Origin: an uncultured Eubacteriales bacterium
GTDB taxonomy: Bacteria > Bacillota > Clostridia > Christensenellales > Aristaeellaceae
Length of the DNA stretch: 64,000 nucleotides
Direction: 5' to 3'
Assembly (NCBI GenBank): GCA_902765395.1
Contig: CACWZP010000008.1
Location: forward strand, 62,001-126,000
Part shown: one piece after another, positions 43,158 to 52,155 of the stretch
Position numbering within the stretch: position 1 is the stretch's first letter
Layout: every line of letters begins with the position of its first letter
Notes under the pieces: generated by a model
What the model saw: the letters and a program-made list of their open reading frames with translations, nothing else
The model's database searches: none
Told to the model about the DNA's origin: nothing
Program-made: the position numbers and the translations under genes

Positions 43158-45884
43158 ATGAGTGTTCGGGATATCCTTTCCAACTGCGACGCGCGGTCGA
43201 AAGCGGAGCGGGTTTTAGACAGCGTGTTTTTGGCGCTGTCCGCCCTCTATGTGTTTTTCTTTTACTCGACCTCTACCACCTTTTTCCTTCCCTACCCGCC
43301 GAAGTTCGAGAAGATACTGTTTTTTGTGATGCTCGCGGTAGCGGCGGCGCGGCTTCCGCTGGTGGGGCTGAGGCGGAAGGAGGTCTGGATCGGCGTTGGC
43401 CTGGCGGCGATCTATGCTGCGGTCTACTTGAAGACGGACTACATCTTCATACTGTTTCTGGGCTTGTTGGTCGTGGGCTTCACCGGGATGGACTACCGGC
43501 GGGTTTTGAAGGTCCACACGCTGGTGCTTGGCGCGGCATTTGCAGCGACGGTGCTGGCAGCACTGATCGGCGTCATCACCAACCTGATGTATGTCAAGGC
43601 AGGGCTGAGAAGCTCCTGGGGTATCTGCTATCCCACAGACTTTGCTACTCAGGCCTTCATGTGGACGCTGATGGTCTGGGTGGCCTGGAAGAAGCTGTCC
43701 AACCCGGCGATGCTGCTGATTGTCGGCGCTTCGCTGTTCCTGTCCTGGCGCATCGCCCGGAGTACTACTAGTACAGTCTGCGGGCTGTTGCTGATCGTGG
43801 CCATTTTGTATGAGACCCTTGAACGCCGGGTGCTTTCCCGGAGGAAAGGCTTGCGGTGGATATCCCGGGGCGTCGACGGCCTGCTGACCGCCGCTATGCC
43901 GCTGATGGCGCTGGCAATGTTTGCGCTGATGTTCTCCTATGCGAAGGGGACCGGGTTAGGCATTCGTGTCAACGACCTGATGTCCGACCGGCTGCGGCTG
44001 GCGGTGGAGGCTTGGCGAGCGCATGGCCTGCATCCCTTTGGCACACCCTTTGAAATGATCGGCTACGGCTTCTATGCCATCCCGGGGCTGACCTACAACT
44101 ACGTGGACAGCTCCTATCCCGCGCTGCTGATCCGTTACGGCTGGGTGCTGACCATCGCGCTGATCGCTGGTTGGGTGTGGATGACGCACAAGGCCATCCG
44201 CTGCGGCGACAGGCGGCTGGCGCTGGTGCTGGGCATCATCGCCGTGCACTGCTTCTCGGAGCAGCACCTGGTGGAAGTCAAGAACAACCTACTGGTGGTG
44301 CTGCCCTGCGCGGCGTTCCTGGCGGACAGCGCGCCTGTCGATTTGAAGGAACAGCGGCGATCCAACCTCGCGGCCGCCATTGTCGTGGCGGTGGTCGGCG
44401 TCCTGCTGTCGTTGCTTCTGCCTCGGGTGCTGACGGTGCTGCGCACTGCGGCGGCGGTGAAAGACATTCCCAGCGAGGGGTTGACCGGCTGGGCAGTGCT
44501 CGCCGTGCTGGTCCTGCTGCTGGCGCTGGCCTGCGGTGTTGTAGTCGGTTTGTACCGAATCATCCGGGCGCTGCTGGCGCATGATAAGATGAACGGAAGG
44601 GCCGCGCTGGCGACGGCGCTGTGCGCCGTGCTGCTCTGCGGCTTAGGAATCTGGGCGAGCCGCGCCGCCGGGGCACTGAGCCCGGAGGATGCGGCGCTCG
44701 TGGAGGCCGACGCCGGAGCTGTGGAGGTCATCACCGAGAACGCAACAGGCAAAGTCTACTCCGATGTGCTCCCCGAGGCCTATGTGCGACGCTATGGAGG
44801 GATCAGCCCGTCAGTGCTGTGTGGCGAGGACCTGGCCCGCCATAGGGGCTCCACGGTCATCGTTGACGCGAACCGGGAATACAACCTGTTCATCCGAAGC
44901 GGTTTCCTCTACGCCCCGATCTCCGATGCTCACGGGGTGTATACCGACGATCCAGCGGTAGCCACGGCGCTGGAGGCGGCGGGATACCGACTGGCAGGCT
45001 ACTTCAACAGCCCCGTGGAGGTGGACCTGGCCCAGCAAGCGCTGCTCAACAATCTGACCTATGAGCCGGATCGCGGCGTGTTGCTGGATGGTCCGCTGAC
45101 CTCCATCAGCCAGGGCCCCTATTTGGATGTCCGATCAGGCAAGTACACCGCATCCTATACCCTGCGGTTGACAGAGAAGGCCAGCCGGGAGCCAGGTACT
45201 GCCTGTAGCCTTCGGGTGTATGCCTACTACGGTACGAGGCAGCTTGCCGAGCGGACGGTGCCCATCGAGGCCTTTGACGCGAAGGATCGAGTGACGATTG
45301 ACGTGCCATTCGAGCTGGAGGACAGCCAAGGCGTGGAGTTCCTTGTGTTTGTTGATGACATGCGGGATATGTACGTGGAACAAATCACCTTCACCCGCAC
45401 ACCGGACATCGATCTCCGTCGGACTGTGGATTCTCATGCGCGAGTGACCCGGGAAGCCTATTATTCGTTGGAGGGTGTGCCCATTTCTTTGGGTGACGGC
45501 AGCTATGCCCGCGAGTATGGCTATGACAGGGACGGCAACGTAAACACCATCCGCATCTGTGATGTCAATGGAACGCCGATGCTCAACGCCGAGGGCTGGG
45601 CTGAGCGGCGGATGGTCTACAATCGCGCCCGACAGATCGTCCGGGAAGAGTATTATGGCGTAGACGGGGAGCCTGTCACTATCGCCGCGGGCTACGCGGC
45701 GCTGAACCGTGCTTTCAACGCCGCCGGCAAACCGGAACGGGAGGATTATTTCGACGTGAACGGTTCTCCCGCGTCGATCGGGGCAGGTTATTCCAGCGTC
45801 GTCTTCCATTATGACGAGAACGGGCAGCTGATTCAGGCCGACTATCTGGACGCTGGGGGAAACCCGGTGGAAGCCGGAAACTGA
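43158..45884 (+). CDS. O-antigen-ligase-like membrane protein with extracytoplasmic domain and C-terminal repeats
   Basis: The 908-residue protein has three parts. Residues 15-520 carry about ten to twelve membrane helices in the style of O-antigen ligase/polymerase proteins, with an extracytoplasmic loop around LGIRVNDLMSDRLRLAVEAW. Residues 530-760 are soluble and include a beta domain opening QGPYLDVRSGKYTASYTLRL, matching the domain in the two AT-rich GT-C genes. The last 150 residues are short repeats built on Y-D-x-x-G-x and D-V-N-G-x-P. GGAGGGCGG precedes the ATG. It may polymerise or ligate the exported glycan to a surface acceptor. Confidence 0.72.
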   Translation: MSVRDILSNCDARSKAERVLDSVFLALSALYVFFFYSTSTTFFLPYPPKFEKILFFVMLAVAAARLPLVGLRRKEVWIGVGLAAIYAAVYLKTDYIFILFLGLLVVGFTGMDYRRVLKVHTLVLGAAFAATVLAALIGVITNLMYVKAGLRSSWGICYPTDFATQAFMWTLMVWVAWKKLSNPAMLLIVGASLFLSWRIARSTTSTVCGLLLIVAILYETLERRVLSRRKGLRWISRGVDGLLTAAMPLMALAMFALMFSYAKGTGLGIRVNDLMSDRLRLAVEAWRAHGLHPFGTPFEMIGYGFYAIPGLTYNYVDSSYPALLIRYGWVLTIALIAGWVWMTHKAIRCGDRRLALVLGIIAVHCFSEQHLVEVKNNLLVVLPCAAFLADSAPVDLKEQRRSNLAAAIVVAVVGVLLSLLLPRVLTVLRTAAAVKDIPSEGLTGWAVLAVLVLLLALACGVVVGLYRIIRALLAHDKMNGRAALATALCAVLLCGLGIWASRAAGALSPEDAALVEADAGAVEVITENATGKVYSDVLPEAYVRRYGGISPSVLCGEDLARHRGSTVIVDANREYNLFIRSGFLYAPISDAHGVYTDDPAVATALEAAGYRLAGYFNSPVEVDLAQQALLNNLTYEPDRGVLLDGPLTSISQGPYLDVRSGKYTASYTLRLTEKASREPGTACSLRVYAYYGTRQLAERTVPIEAFDAKDRVTIDVPFELEDSQGVEFLVFVDDMRDMYVEQITFTRTPDIDLRRTVDSHARVTREAYYSLEGVPISLGDGSYAREYGYDRDGNVNTIRICDVNGTPMLNAEGWAERRMVYNRARQIVREEYYGVDGEPVTIAAGYAALNRAFNAAGKPEREDYFDVNGSPASIGAGYSSVVFHYDENGQLIQADYLDAGGNPVEAGN

Positions 45885-45936
45885 CCGCCGGTAGGACCGC
45901 AGGGATTCATAAACGTAGAAACCGACACTGTGCATT

Positions 45937-46110
45937 ATGATACCTTGCTCCAACGAGCAGGAGGTGCTGCTTCTGACGGCGCCAATGTTGCTGGAGAAAC
46001 TGACGGCACTGATCGGTGCGGGCTAGATCGCGGACGACAGCTGGATACTGTTCGTCGACGACAGGTCAATGTATGGTGCCCATCGAGGCAGGGAGCGACT
46101 GAGAAACATC
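45937..46110 (+). pseudogene. Remnant of a family 2 glycosyltransferase gene
   Basis: From the ATG at 45937 the frame reads MIPCSNEQEVLLLTAPMLLEKL and then ALIGAG, an in-frame TAG at 46024, and further on SWILFVDDRSMYGAHRGRERL. This is the N-terminal end of a DPM1-like GT2 (usual pattern IPCYNEEEVLPLTAPMFLEKL ... FVDDGSKDGT), with the catalytic-strand residues altered and the rest missing. It lies directly upstream of an intact GT2 gene, which may have replaced it. Confidence 0.7.
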
Positions 46111-46132
46111 ATCAGAGAGAGGACCGGCGAGC

Positions 46133-46894
46133 ATGAAGAACGGTGAGGCGCTGTACATCGTCATACCGGCATACAACGAGGCGGAGAATATCGCCGACTG
46201 TGTGAACGACTGGTATCCCATCGTCCAGCGGCACGACGGGAGTGGGCGTTCCAGGCTGGTGGTAGTGGACGACGGCTCGCAGGACAACACCCTCCGCCTG
46301 CTGAGAGAGATGGCGGCAGACCGGCCACTGCTGGAGCCGTTGACCAAGCCCAACGGAGGGCATGGCCCTGCGGTGCTGTTCGGGTACCGGTACGCCATCG
46401 CCCGAGGCGCGGACTACATATTCCAGACCGATTCCGACGGCCAGACGAACCCGGACGAGTTCGAGCCCTTCTGGAAGAACCGGCTGGATTGCGACGCCGT
46501 GCTGGGCTACCGGCCCCACCGGGGAGACGGCTGGACGCGGAAGGTGGTGGAGCAGGTGGTCTGTGCGCTGCTGCGATTGATCTTCAGAGTGAAGGTGCGG
46601 GACGCGAACGCGCCCTTCCGGCTGATGCGATCGGAGTTGGTGGCGCGGTACATAGGCAAGCTGCCGGAGAACTACAACATCCCCAACATCATGTTCACCA
46701 CTTACTTCGCCTACAACCATGAAAAGGTGTGCTTCCTGCCCGTCAGCTTCCACCCCCGGAAGAAGGGCAGCAACTCCATCAACGTGAGGAAGATATTTGG
46801 GATCGGCTGGCAGGCCCTCGGGGAGTTCCGGGCCTTCCGGCGGGATATGGGACCGTTAAAAGAGCCCTTCACCGGCGAAACGGGGAAGGAATAG
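46133..46894 (+). CDS. DPM1-like family 2 glycosyltransferase
   Basis: This 253-residue GT-A enzyme begins EALYIVIPAYNEAENIADCV, with VVVDDGSQDNT and TDSDGQTNPDEF (DxD). It lacks C-terminal membrane helices, unlike the GT2 at 37067. It probably charges polyprenyl phosphate with sugar for the GT-C proteins that follow. It resides just after a degraded relative. Confidence 0.92.
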   Translation: MKNGEALYIVIPAYNEAENIADCVNDWYPIVQRHDGSGRSRLVVVDDGSQDNTLRLLREMAADRPLLEPLTKPNGGHGPAVLFGYRYAIARGADYIFQTDSDGQTNPDEFEPFWKNRLDCDAVLGYRPHRGDGWTRKVVEQVVCALLRLIFRVKVRDANAPFRLMRSELVARYIGKLPENYNIPNIMFTTYFAYNHEKVCFLPVSFHPRKKGSNSINVRKIFGIGWQALGEFRAFRRDMGPLKEPFTGETGKE

Positions 46895-46994
46895 CCGATC
46901 GGGACAGAACGGCATGAAGCGATGAAAAACGTGTGGCGCGAGCCGCAATGCGTGAACCGATGCGCCTGGACGGGCGCTGATACTACTTGAGAAC

Positions 46995-48554
46995 ATGAAG
47001 AAGAAAACAGGGAAAAGTACAGATAGGAGGTACTGGCTTGTATACGGGCTATACGCCGTCGTGCTGCTCTTTATACTGGTGGCGGTGTATTTCCTCGGGG
47101 ATATGAGCTATGCCTGCAAGCGAGAATACCTGCCAAACGGCCTGCTGCTGGCGGGCGGGGTGGTGCTGATCTGTGCGCTGGCCTGGCTGGCAAACCGTAT
47201 CCGCCTGGACAGCCTGCGCGGGAAGAGGCATTGGCGGCTCCTGGTTGTCGCCTTTTTTGGCGGCATGTTCCTCATCCAGGTGGCGGCAGTGGTCAGTTAC
47301 TTTTTCGTCACCCGAGATTGGGATGCCGGCACCATATTTGATGCCTGCGAGCGCATGGCGCATGGGCTGGAACCGGACAATAACGGGCTGTACTTCTCTC
47401 AGAACCCCAACAACCTGTTCTTCGCCTGGCTGTTCATAAGGGTCATCCGACTGACAGATCTCCTTCTGGGGCAGGCCGTGCGCGGCGCAGAGTACCTGGC
47501 GATGATCGTTGTCCAATGCGCGATCAGCCAGGCGACAGGTTTCATGCTGTATGTGCTGGCGAGAAAGCTGGCGAAGCGCGATGGCCCCGCGCTGCTGGCC
47601 TACTTGCTGTACGTGCTGCTGGTGGGACTGTCGCCATGGGTGGCGATCCCCTACACGGACTCTGTGGCGCTGTTCATACCGACGTCGATCCTGCTGGTCT
47701 ACGTCTGCTGGCCAAAAGGCCGACTCGCTGCGGTGAAATGGCTGCTGGTTGGCGTGCTGACGATGCTGGCCTATCGGCTGAAGCCCCAGGGAATGATCGT
47801 AACCATCGCCATCGCGCTGTGCGAACTGGTGCGGGCGCTCCGCCGGGGCTTCATCAAGCGCTGGTGGAAACAGATCGTCCGAGCCGGTGCAGGATTGGCT
47901 GCAGGGCTATTGTTGTGCTTGCTGCTGACCGGTTGGGCGGTGAACTCCCTGCCGCTTACGCTGGACACTGAACAGGCCTTTGGCCTGCGGCATTTCCTGC
48001 TGTTGGGGTTGAACGAGGATTCCATGGGCGTGTGGAACATTGAAGACGTGTATTTCAGCGACAGCTTTGATGACCAGGCGACCCGCCGCGCGGCCACTGA
48101 TCAGGTGCTGCGGACCCGGATCGAGCACATGGGCGTGAAAGGGCTGGCCCTCCAGGGCCTGCGCAAGACGCTGACCAATTACAACGACGGCACGTTCTTC
48201 TGGGGTGGCGAGGGGAACTTCTTTGGGGAGGTGTCGGAGCCGAGAGTGCCGGTGTTGTCGCAATTCACTCGCGGCCTGTACTACCCGGAGGGCAGCCTGT
48301 ACAGGCTGTGGAGCAATTTTGAACAAGCGGTGTGGCTGGCGATACTGACGCTTGGACTGCTGTCCTGCCTGCGGAAGCCGAATCGGAGGATTGCCGTGGT
48401 GATGCTGTCGGTGGTGGGGTTGACGCTGTTCAACATGATCTTCGAGGCCCGGGCACGGTACCTGTACACTTATCTGCCTTACTTCATCCTGCTGACTTCC
48501 ATTGGGATTGGGAAGCTGAGGGATTCGAAGCAAACAATAGGCAGGGCGAGATAG
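46995..48554 (+). CDS. GT-C-like membrane glycosyltransferase
   Basis: The 519-residue protein has about eleven membrane segments. The first large loop carries FFVTRDWDAGTIFDACERMAHG, where the Asp pair is placed like the catalytic Asp of GT39/GT-C enzymes that use polyprenyl-phosphate sugars. It is GC-rich like most of the locus and has no large soluble C-terminal domain, unlike the enzymes at 34855 and 48655. It follows the GT2 gene that likely makes its donor. Confidence 0.78.
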   Translation: MKKKTGKSTDRRYWLVYGLYAVVLLFILVAVYFLGDMSYACKREYLPNGLLLAGGVVLICALAWLANRIRLDSLRGKRHWRLLVVAFFGGMFLIQVAAVVSYFFVTRDWDAGTIFDACERMAHGLEPDNNGLYFSQNPNNLFFAWLFIRVIRLTDLLLGQAVRGAEYLAMIVVQCAISQATGFMLYVLARKLAKRDGPALLAYLLYVLLVGLSPWVAIPYTDSVALFIPTSILLVYVCWPKGRLAAVKWLLVGVLTMLAYRLKPQGMIVTIAIALCELVRALRRGFIKRWWKQIVRAGAGLAAGLLLCLLLTGWAVNSLPLTLDTEQAFGLRHFLLLGLNEDSMGVWNIEDVYFSDSFDDQATRRAATDQVLRTRIEHMGVKGLALQGLRKTLTNYNDGTFFWGGEGNFFGEVSEPRVPVLSQFTRGLYYPEGSLYRLWSNFEQAVWLAILTLGLLSCLRKPNRRIAVVMLSVVGLTLFNMIFEARARYLYTYLPYFILLTSIGIGKLRDSKQTIGRAR

Positions 48555-48654
48555 AGAATGAGAGGAATCCATCAACAGGCATTCCTGCGGCTGAGTCTGC
48601 TCTCTTATTTGAAGTGCAGCCTGAAAACGATAATAACCAAAAGGGTGCTGTTCT

Positions 48655-51024
48655 ATGAAAGGCTTTAAGACCGAACACGGCAAATCAGAGAAGGTATTAT
48701 TCCTGCTTTCCATAGTCTTCTTTCTCGTTTCTTTCGCTTGCCTGTGCATATATATAAAAGGGCATTACATTTATCATTTGGATAGCGATCAAGCAAGTGA
48801 GCTTATACTATCAAAGCTTTTAGCGGATGAAAAGAAGCTGGTAACTGATAATTGGTATTACTCCACAGAACTACGGGTTCTAAATACTCAGATCGTTTAC
48901 TCATTCTTTTTTGGGATCACACAGAATTGGCGTCATGTCAGGCTCTTGTCATTTGGGTGCCTATACATTATCATGCTTCTCTCATTGCTATTCATGATGG
49001 ATAGGCTGAGAATAAAGAAGTACTATTTTATCGTCGCTGGGATTCTATGCATTCCCATTTCGAACGATTATTTTGATGTTGTGCAGGAGGGAGCTTATTA
49101 TCTTCCACACATTTCAATCTCATTTCTTGCGATTGGACTTACAGAATGGATTGCGGATAGTCAATTAAGGACAATTAAGAACGCAGCACTTATCTGTGTT
49201 TCTTTTCTATTAGCTCTCATTGCTGGTCTGGGCGGAGCTCGACAGGTGGTGGTCACATATATGCCGTTGCTCTTATCGGGACTCTATATATTTACTCGAT
49301 CTACTGTATCAACCGTGGAATACGACTCAAGAAGAAGGCACATATCTATTTCAGTTAAGTCATTGACAGATAGAAGAAAACTATACATTATCGCATCTAT
49401 CGTAAGTTATATAGGTTCTTTCATAGGATATGTGATTAACACGAAGGTATTATCGAAGTTTTTCTCTTTTCATCAGTACAATATCTCGTTTTCCTCTTTT
49501 GATATAAACAGATTATCAAAAGTACTTGATGGTTTCTTAAACACACTAGGTTTCACGAATCATTACGTTTTTTCATATGCAGCGATATATAATGCTGTAT
49601 GTTTCGCATGTGCATCAGCAATACTCGTTGCTCTTATCTATGGTTACAGGCAGAAATACTATGAAAAACTATATTGTTATGCGATACTTTGCTTGGCATC
49701 TATGCTGGTATTCATAGCTCTGTATGCTTTTTCCGATATGCCCTATTCAGCGGGGCCCAATCCCGACAGATATAATCTTCCGTTAATTGTCCTATTTATC
49801 CCTTTCTCTGTATTTGCGCTTGGCAAGTGTTCTCTTGACAGAAGAAAAAAAACTCATATTCTGATTTTCTTTGTAATTCTTCTGGCTCTACGAGGAGGAA
49901 CATTCTATTATGTAGAACAAAAAACGGACAACACAAGTGAACTGCGTACAATATCAAGCGAACTTGTAAATAGAGATTATCACAATGGCTATGCAACATT
50001 TTGGAATGCAAATGTTTTGACGGAACTGACGAACGGCAGTATAGAGGTTTGGGACTGGGCGAGTACCTCAAGTGACTTTGAATGTATCGATCAGACATGG
50101 CAATGGCTTCAACTGAAATCTCATTTATCAGAGCACCCTGAGGGTAAAGTGTTTTGGGTTCTCACAAATGAACAAAACAACAATTTCCATTTTCCAAGAG
50201 TTGTTTCGCCTGGCCATATCATCTATGAAACTCCAGAAGATATTAACTGGGATGTGTTTGAGGAAAAAGACAGAATTACACGGTATAAAGTGTACGGTTT
50301 TTCAAACTATGATGAGATGTATTACTTGGCAGGGAGATACTCACATAGCAATGAAATCTCAATTGCTTCAGGAAAAACGATGAAAACGGATTCTACAACA
50401 TTGTACCCTGATACATACACTATGATATGTGTGGGGGAGAATCTTGATACTGTTGAAGTTGGCTTAGAGTATAAAAAAACGATAAAGTACAAAGGAAACA
50501 ATCGCGTATGGGATAGGCTATTTGATGTTGAAGACTTAAGCGTGGAAAAAGGGTCGTGTTATATGGTCTGCGAGTTTTCGCTGGAAGAAATAGCTACAGA
50601 TATACAACCAGTGTTTACGAATAACGGTGATGGGAATGCAAAAGTGTCATCGGTTCAGATGTATAAAAACTATGTCTATTATGCTGACTTTTGGAGCAAT
50701 TCATGGTTGATAAATGGCCACGATGAAGACGGAATCCGACACTTGAACGCCAACGCAGTATCCTATGGACCTTATATCACTTTGACGCCAGGTAAGTATG
50801 TTGTTGAATGTGAGGGAGAAAACCTTGACTATGTCAGTTTTGATTGTGTATATAATGAAGGAGAAAGGCTCAAAAGTATTGGATTGGAAGACATAGATAG
50901 ATCAAATAGTGTAGTCCGAATCACCATCAATAATGACACGGTATTAAAGAATTTCGAAGTCCGTTTTTTCAATAACTCAAACAATGATGTGACAATGCAT
51001 CGATTAACTATAGCTCGTGAGTAA
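48655..51024 (+). CDS. AT-rich GT-C-like membrane protein with two extracytoplasmic beta domains
   Basis: The 789-residue protein has about a dozen membrane helices in residues 15-430. The first loop has YHLDSDQASELILSKLL, again an acidic GT-C-like site. The soluble C-terminal region (about 430-789) appears to hold two beta domains; the last opens SYGPYITLTPGKYVVECEGENL and resembles the domains in the genes at 34855 and 43158. AAAGGGTG precedes the ATG. The gene is AT-rich like the one at 34855 and ends exactly where an IS21 remnant begins, so transfer is likely. Confidence 0.75.
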   Translation: MKGFKTEHGKSEKVLFLLSIVFFLVSFACLCIYIKGHYIYHLDSDQASELILSKLLADEKKLVTDNWYYSTELRVLNTQIVYSFFFGITQNWRHVRLLSFGCLYIIMLLSLLFMMDRLRIKKYYFIVAGILCIPISNDYFDVVQEGAYYLPHISISFLAIGLTEWIADSQLRTIKNAALICVSFLLALIAGLGGARQVVVTYMPLLLSGLYIFTRSTVSTVEYDSRRRHISISVKSLTDRRKLYIIASIVSYIGSFIGYVINTKVLSKFFSFHQYNISFSSFDINRLSKVLDGFLNTLGFTNHYVFSYAAIYNAVCFACASAILVALIYGYRQKYYEKLYCYAILCLASMLVFIALYAFSDMPYSAGPNPDRYNLPLIVLFIPFSVFALGKCSLDRRKKTHILIFFVILLALRGGTFYYVEQKTDNTSELRTISSELVNRDYHNGYATFWNANVLTELTNGSIEVWDWASTSSDFECIDQTWQWLQLKSHLSEHPEGKVFWVLTNEQNNNFHFPRVVSPGHIIYETPEDINWDVFEEKDRITRYKVYGFSNYDEMYYLAGRYSHSNEISIASGKTMKTDSTTLYPDTYTMICVGENLDTVEVGLEYKKTIKYKGNNRVWDRLFDVEDLSVEKGSCYMVCEFSLEEIATDIQPVFTNNGDGNAKVSSVQMYKNYVYYADFWSNSWLINGHDEDGIRHLNANAVSYGPYITLTPGKYVVECEGENLDYVSFDCVYNEGERLKSIGLEDIDRSNSVVRITINNDTVLKNFEVRFFNNSNNDVTMHRLTIARE

Positions 51025-51264
51025 GCTGATGGCCGTCTGCTTTTGCGCACTGGTGGAGGAGACATAGTACCAGGCCTCAATGATGACATCCTGCATGTCG
51101 TGGGTTTCCTTTTTCCCCATACTGTATAGCAGCTACTTGTCCAGAATTAATAAGACGGGCCACTTGCACTGCTGAAGGACCTTTATGAAGGAGCCCTCTC
51201 CACAGAAAATGTCCAACTCCGTGAACATCTCAGGAAGGCGGACATAGCGCACCATCATAAAGTT
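51025..51264 (-). pseudogene. istB: IS21-family istB (transposition helper ATPase) remnant
   Basis: On the minus strand the frame reads MVRYVRLPEMFTELDIF, GEGSFIKVL and VLLILDK, an in-frame TAG at 51135-51133, then LLYSMGKKE. This fits the middle of IstB (usual RYVRLPELLTEL ... GEG ... LLILDEWLLY), where the Walker B Glu has become Lys and the Trp codon a stop. The N-terminal Walker A part and the partner transposase istA are missing. It is a dead fragment next to the AT-rich gene. Confidence 0.7.
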
Positions 51265-51360
51265 GAGGACGGCGGCTATGCTCATAGCGAAGACCAAGCA
51301 TGACGACCGTGACAACCGTGACAACCTATTCGATACCTCCAACTAAAACCGGGTTGTCTC

Positions 51361-51525
51361 CCACGGCCGTGGCCGTGCTGTGAGCGCAGCGAACCAATGC
51401 ACGTCTGCCTGCAGGCGGGCATTCGAGGGTATGGGGAGCGAAAGGTGCCGCGCCTCAATCTGTGATTGAGCCGTGGCAGTCCCGCAGGGACCAACTTTGC
51501 CCCTGGCAAAGTTGCCTCTCCCCAT
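51361..51525. repeat. Compact multi-hairpin element
   Basis: A run of perfect hairpins: palindrome CCACGGCCGTGG (51361-51372); AATGC/GCATT (51396-51400 with 51419-51423) around GCCTGCAGGC; then an 8-bp stem ATGGGGAG/CTCCCCAT (51431-51438 with 51518-51525). This last stem encloses three hairpins: CTCAATC/GATTGAG (51454-51470), GTCCC/GGGAC (51479-51491) and AACTTTGCC/GGCAAAGTT (51493-51513). The last part is cloverleaf-like but has no tRNA features. It may be an insertion-element end or a structured RNA. Confidence 0.6.
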
Positions 51526-52096
51526 CAAGATTGCCAGTTAACATATTGCGAAAGCAATTTGTTTGACATGGCGTATCTTGCGCTGGGAAAGGAGCGAAAG
51601 GCTGTTAAGATGATGCCATCTTGTCTCAGGTTTAAAAGTCACCAGGTGTCACCAAAAAACAGGTGAAAACGGGGGATTGGCGCCAGGTGGTGACGCCTCT
51701 TGATGCAGAGGATTTTGTGGCTTTTCATGAGCTGGGGAATGGAACGAACTGTTCCAAAGACTTCTCTTTCGATGCTGTTAGTCAACGCAACGTACAAACC
51801 CTGACGTTTTGCGAGGCATGCCCCTTCGGTCAGGATGACAACGCAGCAAAAAACCTGCCTTCTTATACTCCTCTCAGCTTAAACCAGCGATTCTGTGGGC
51901 GTCTTTTTCGCCTTGGCAGCGTCAAGCCCCCTTGACTTGCCGCCAGCAAGCCTGCGGAGGCTTTCCTTGCCAAAACGGAAAATCCGCTCCGCAGCTTTCG
52001 CTGCTTTAGTCTGAGAGTAGTATTAGCCAAAGGGGGGAACCTGTACGAATCGTTGAGAGACATCGTTCTGCAAATCCTACAGCTCTCTCCGTGAAG
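51526..52096. other. Non-coding tract after the IS21 scar
   Basis: About 570 bp with stops in all frames and no family I recognise. It includes an interrupted inverted repeat, GTCACCAGGTGTCACC near 51638-51656 and CAGGTGGTGACG near 51682-51696. It looks like eroded mobile or intergenic DNA. Confidence 0.4.
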
Positions 52097-52100
52097 AGCA

Positions 52101-52149
52101 GAAAAGAGTGTGTCTCCAAGCCGCTGCTGCGGCGATGGAAACACACTCT
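52101..52149 (-). terminator. Hairpin terminator for the small minus-strand frame
   Basis: AGAGTGTGT (52105-52113) pairs with ACACACTCT (52141-52149), continued inside by TCCA/TGGA and GCCGC/GCGGC. On the minus strand it is followed by CTTTTCTGCTCTTC. It begins 6 bp after the stop of the frame at 52156. Confidence 0.6.
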
Positions 52150-52155
52150 GCTTCA

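Noticed and set aside
51431-51525. A tRNA gene in the cloverleaf-like element
   Set aside because: The stems do not have tRNA lengths, there is no T-loop GTTCGA sequence or anticodon arm, and the acceptor stem is 8 bp without the usual 3' end.
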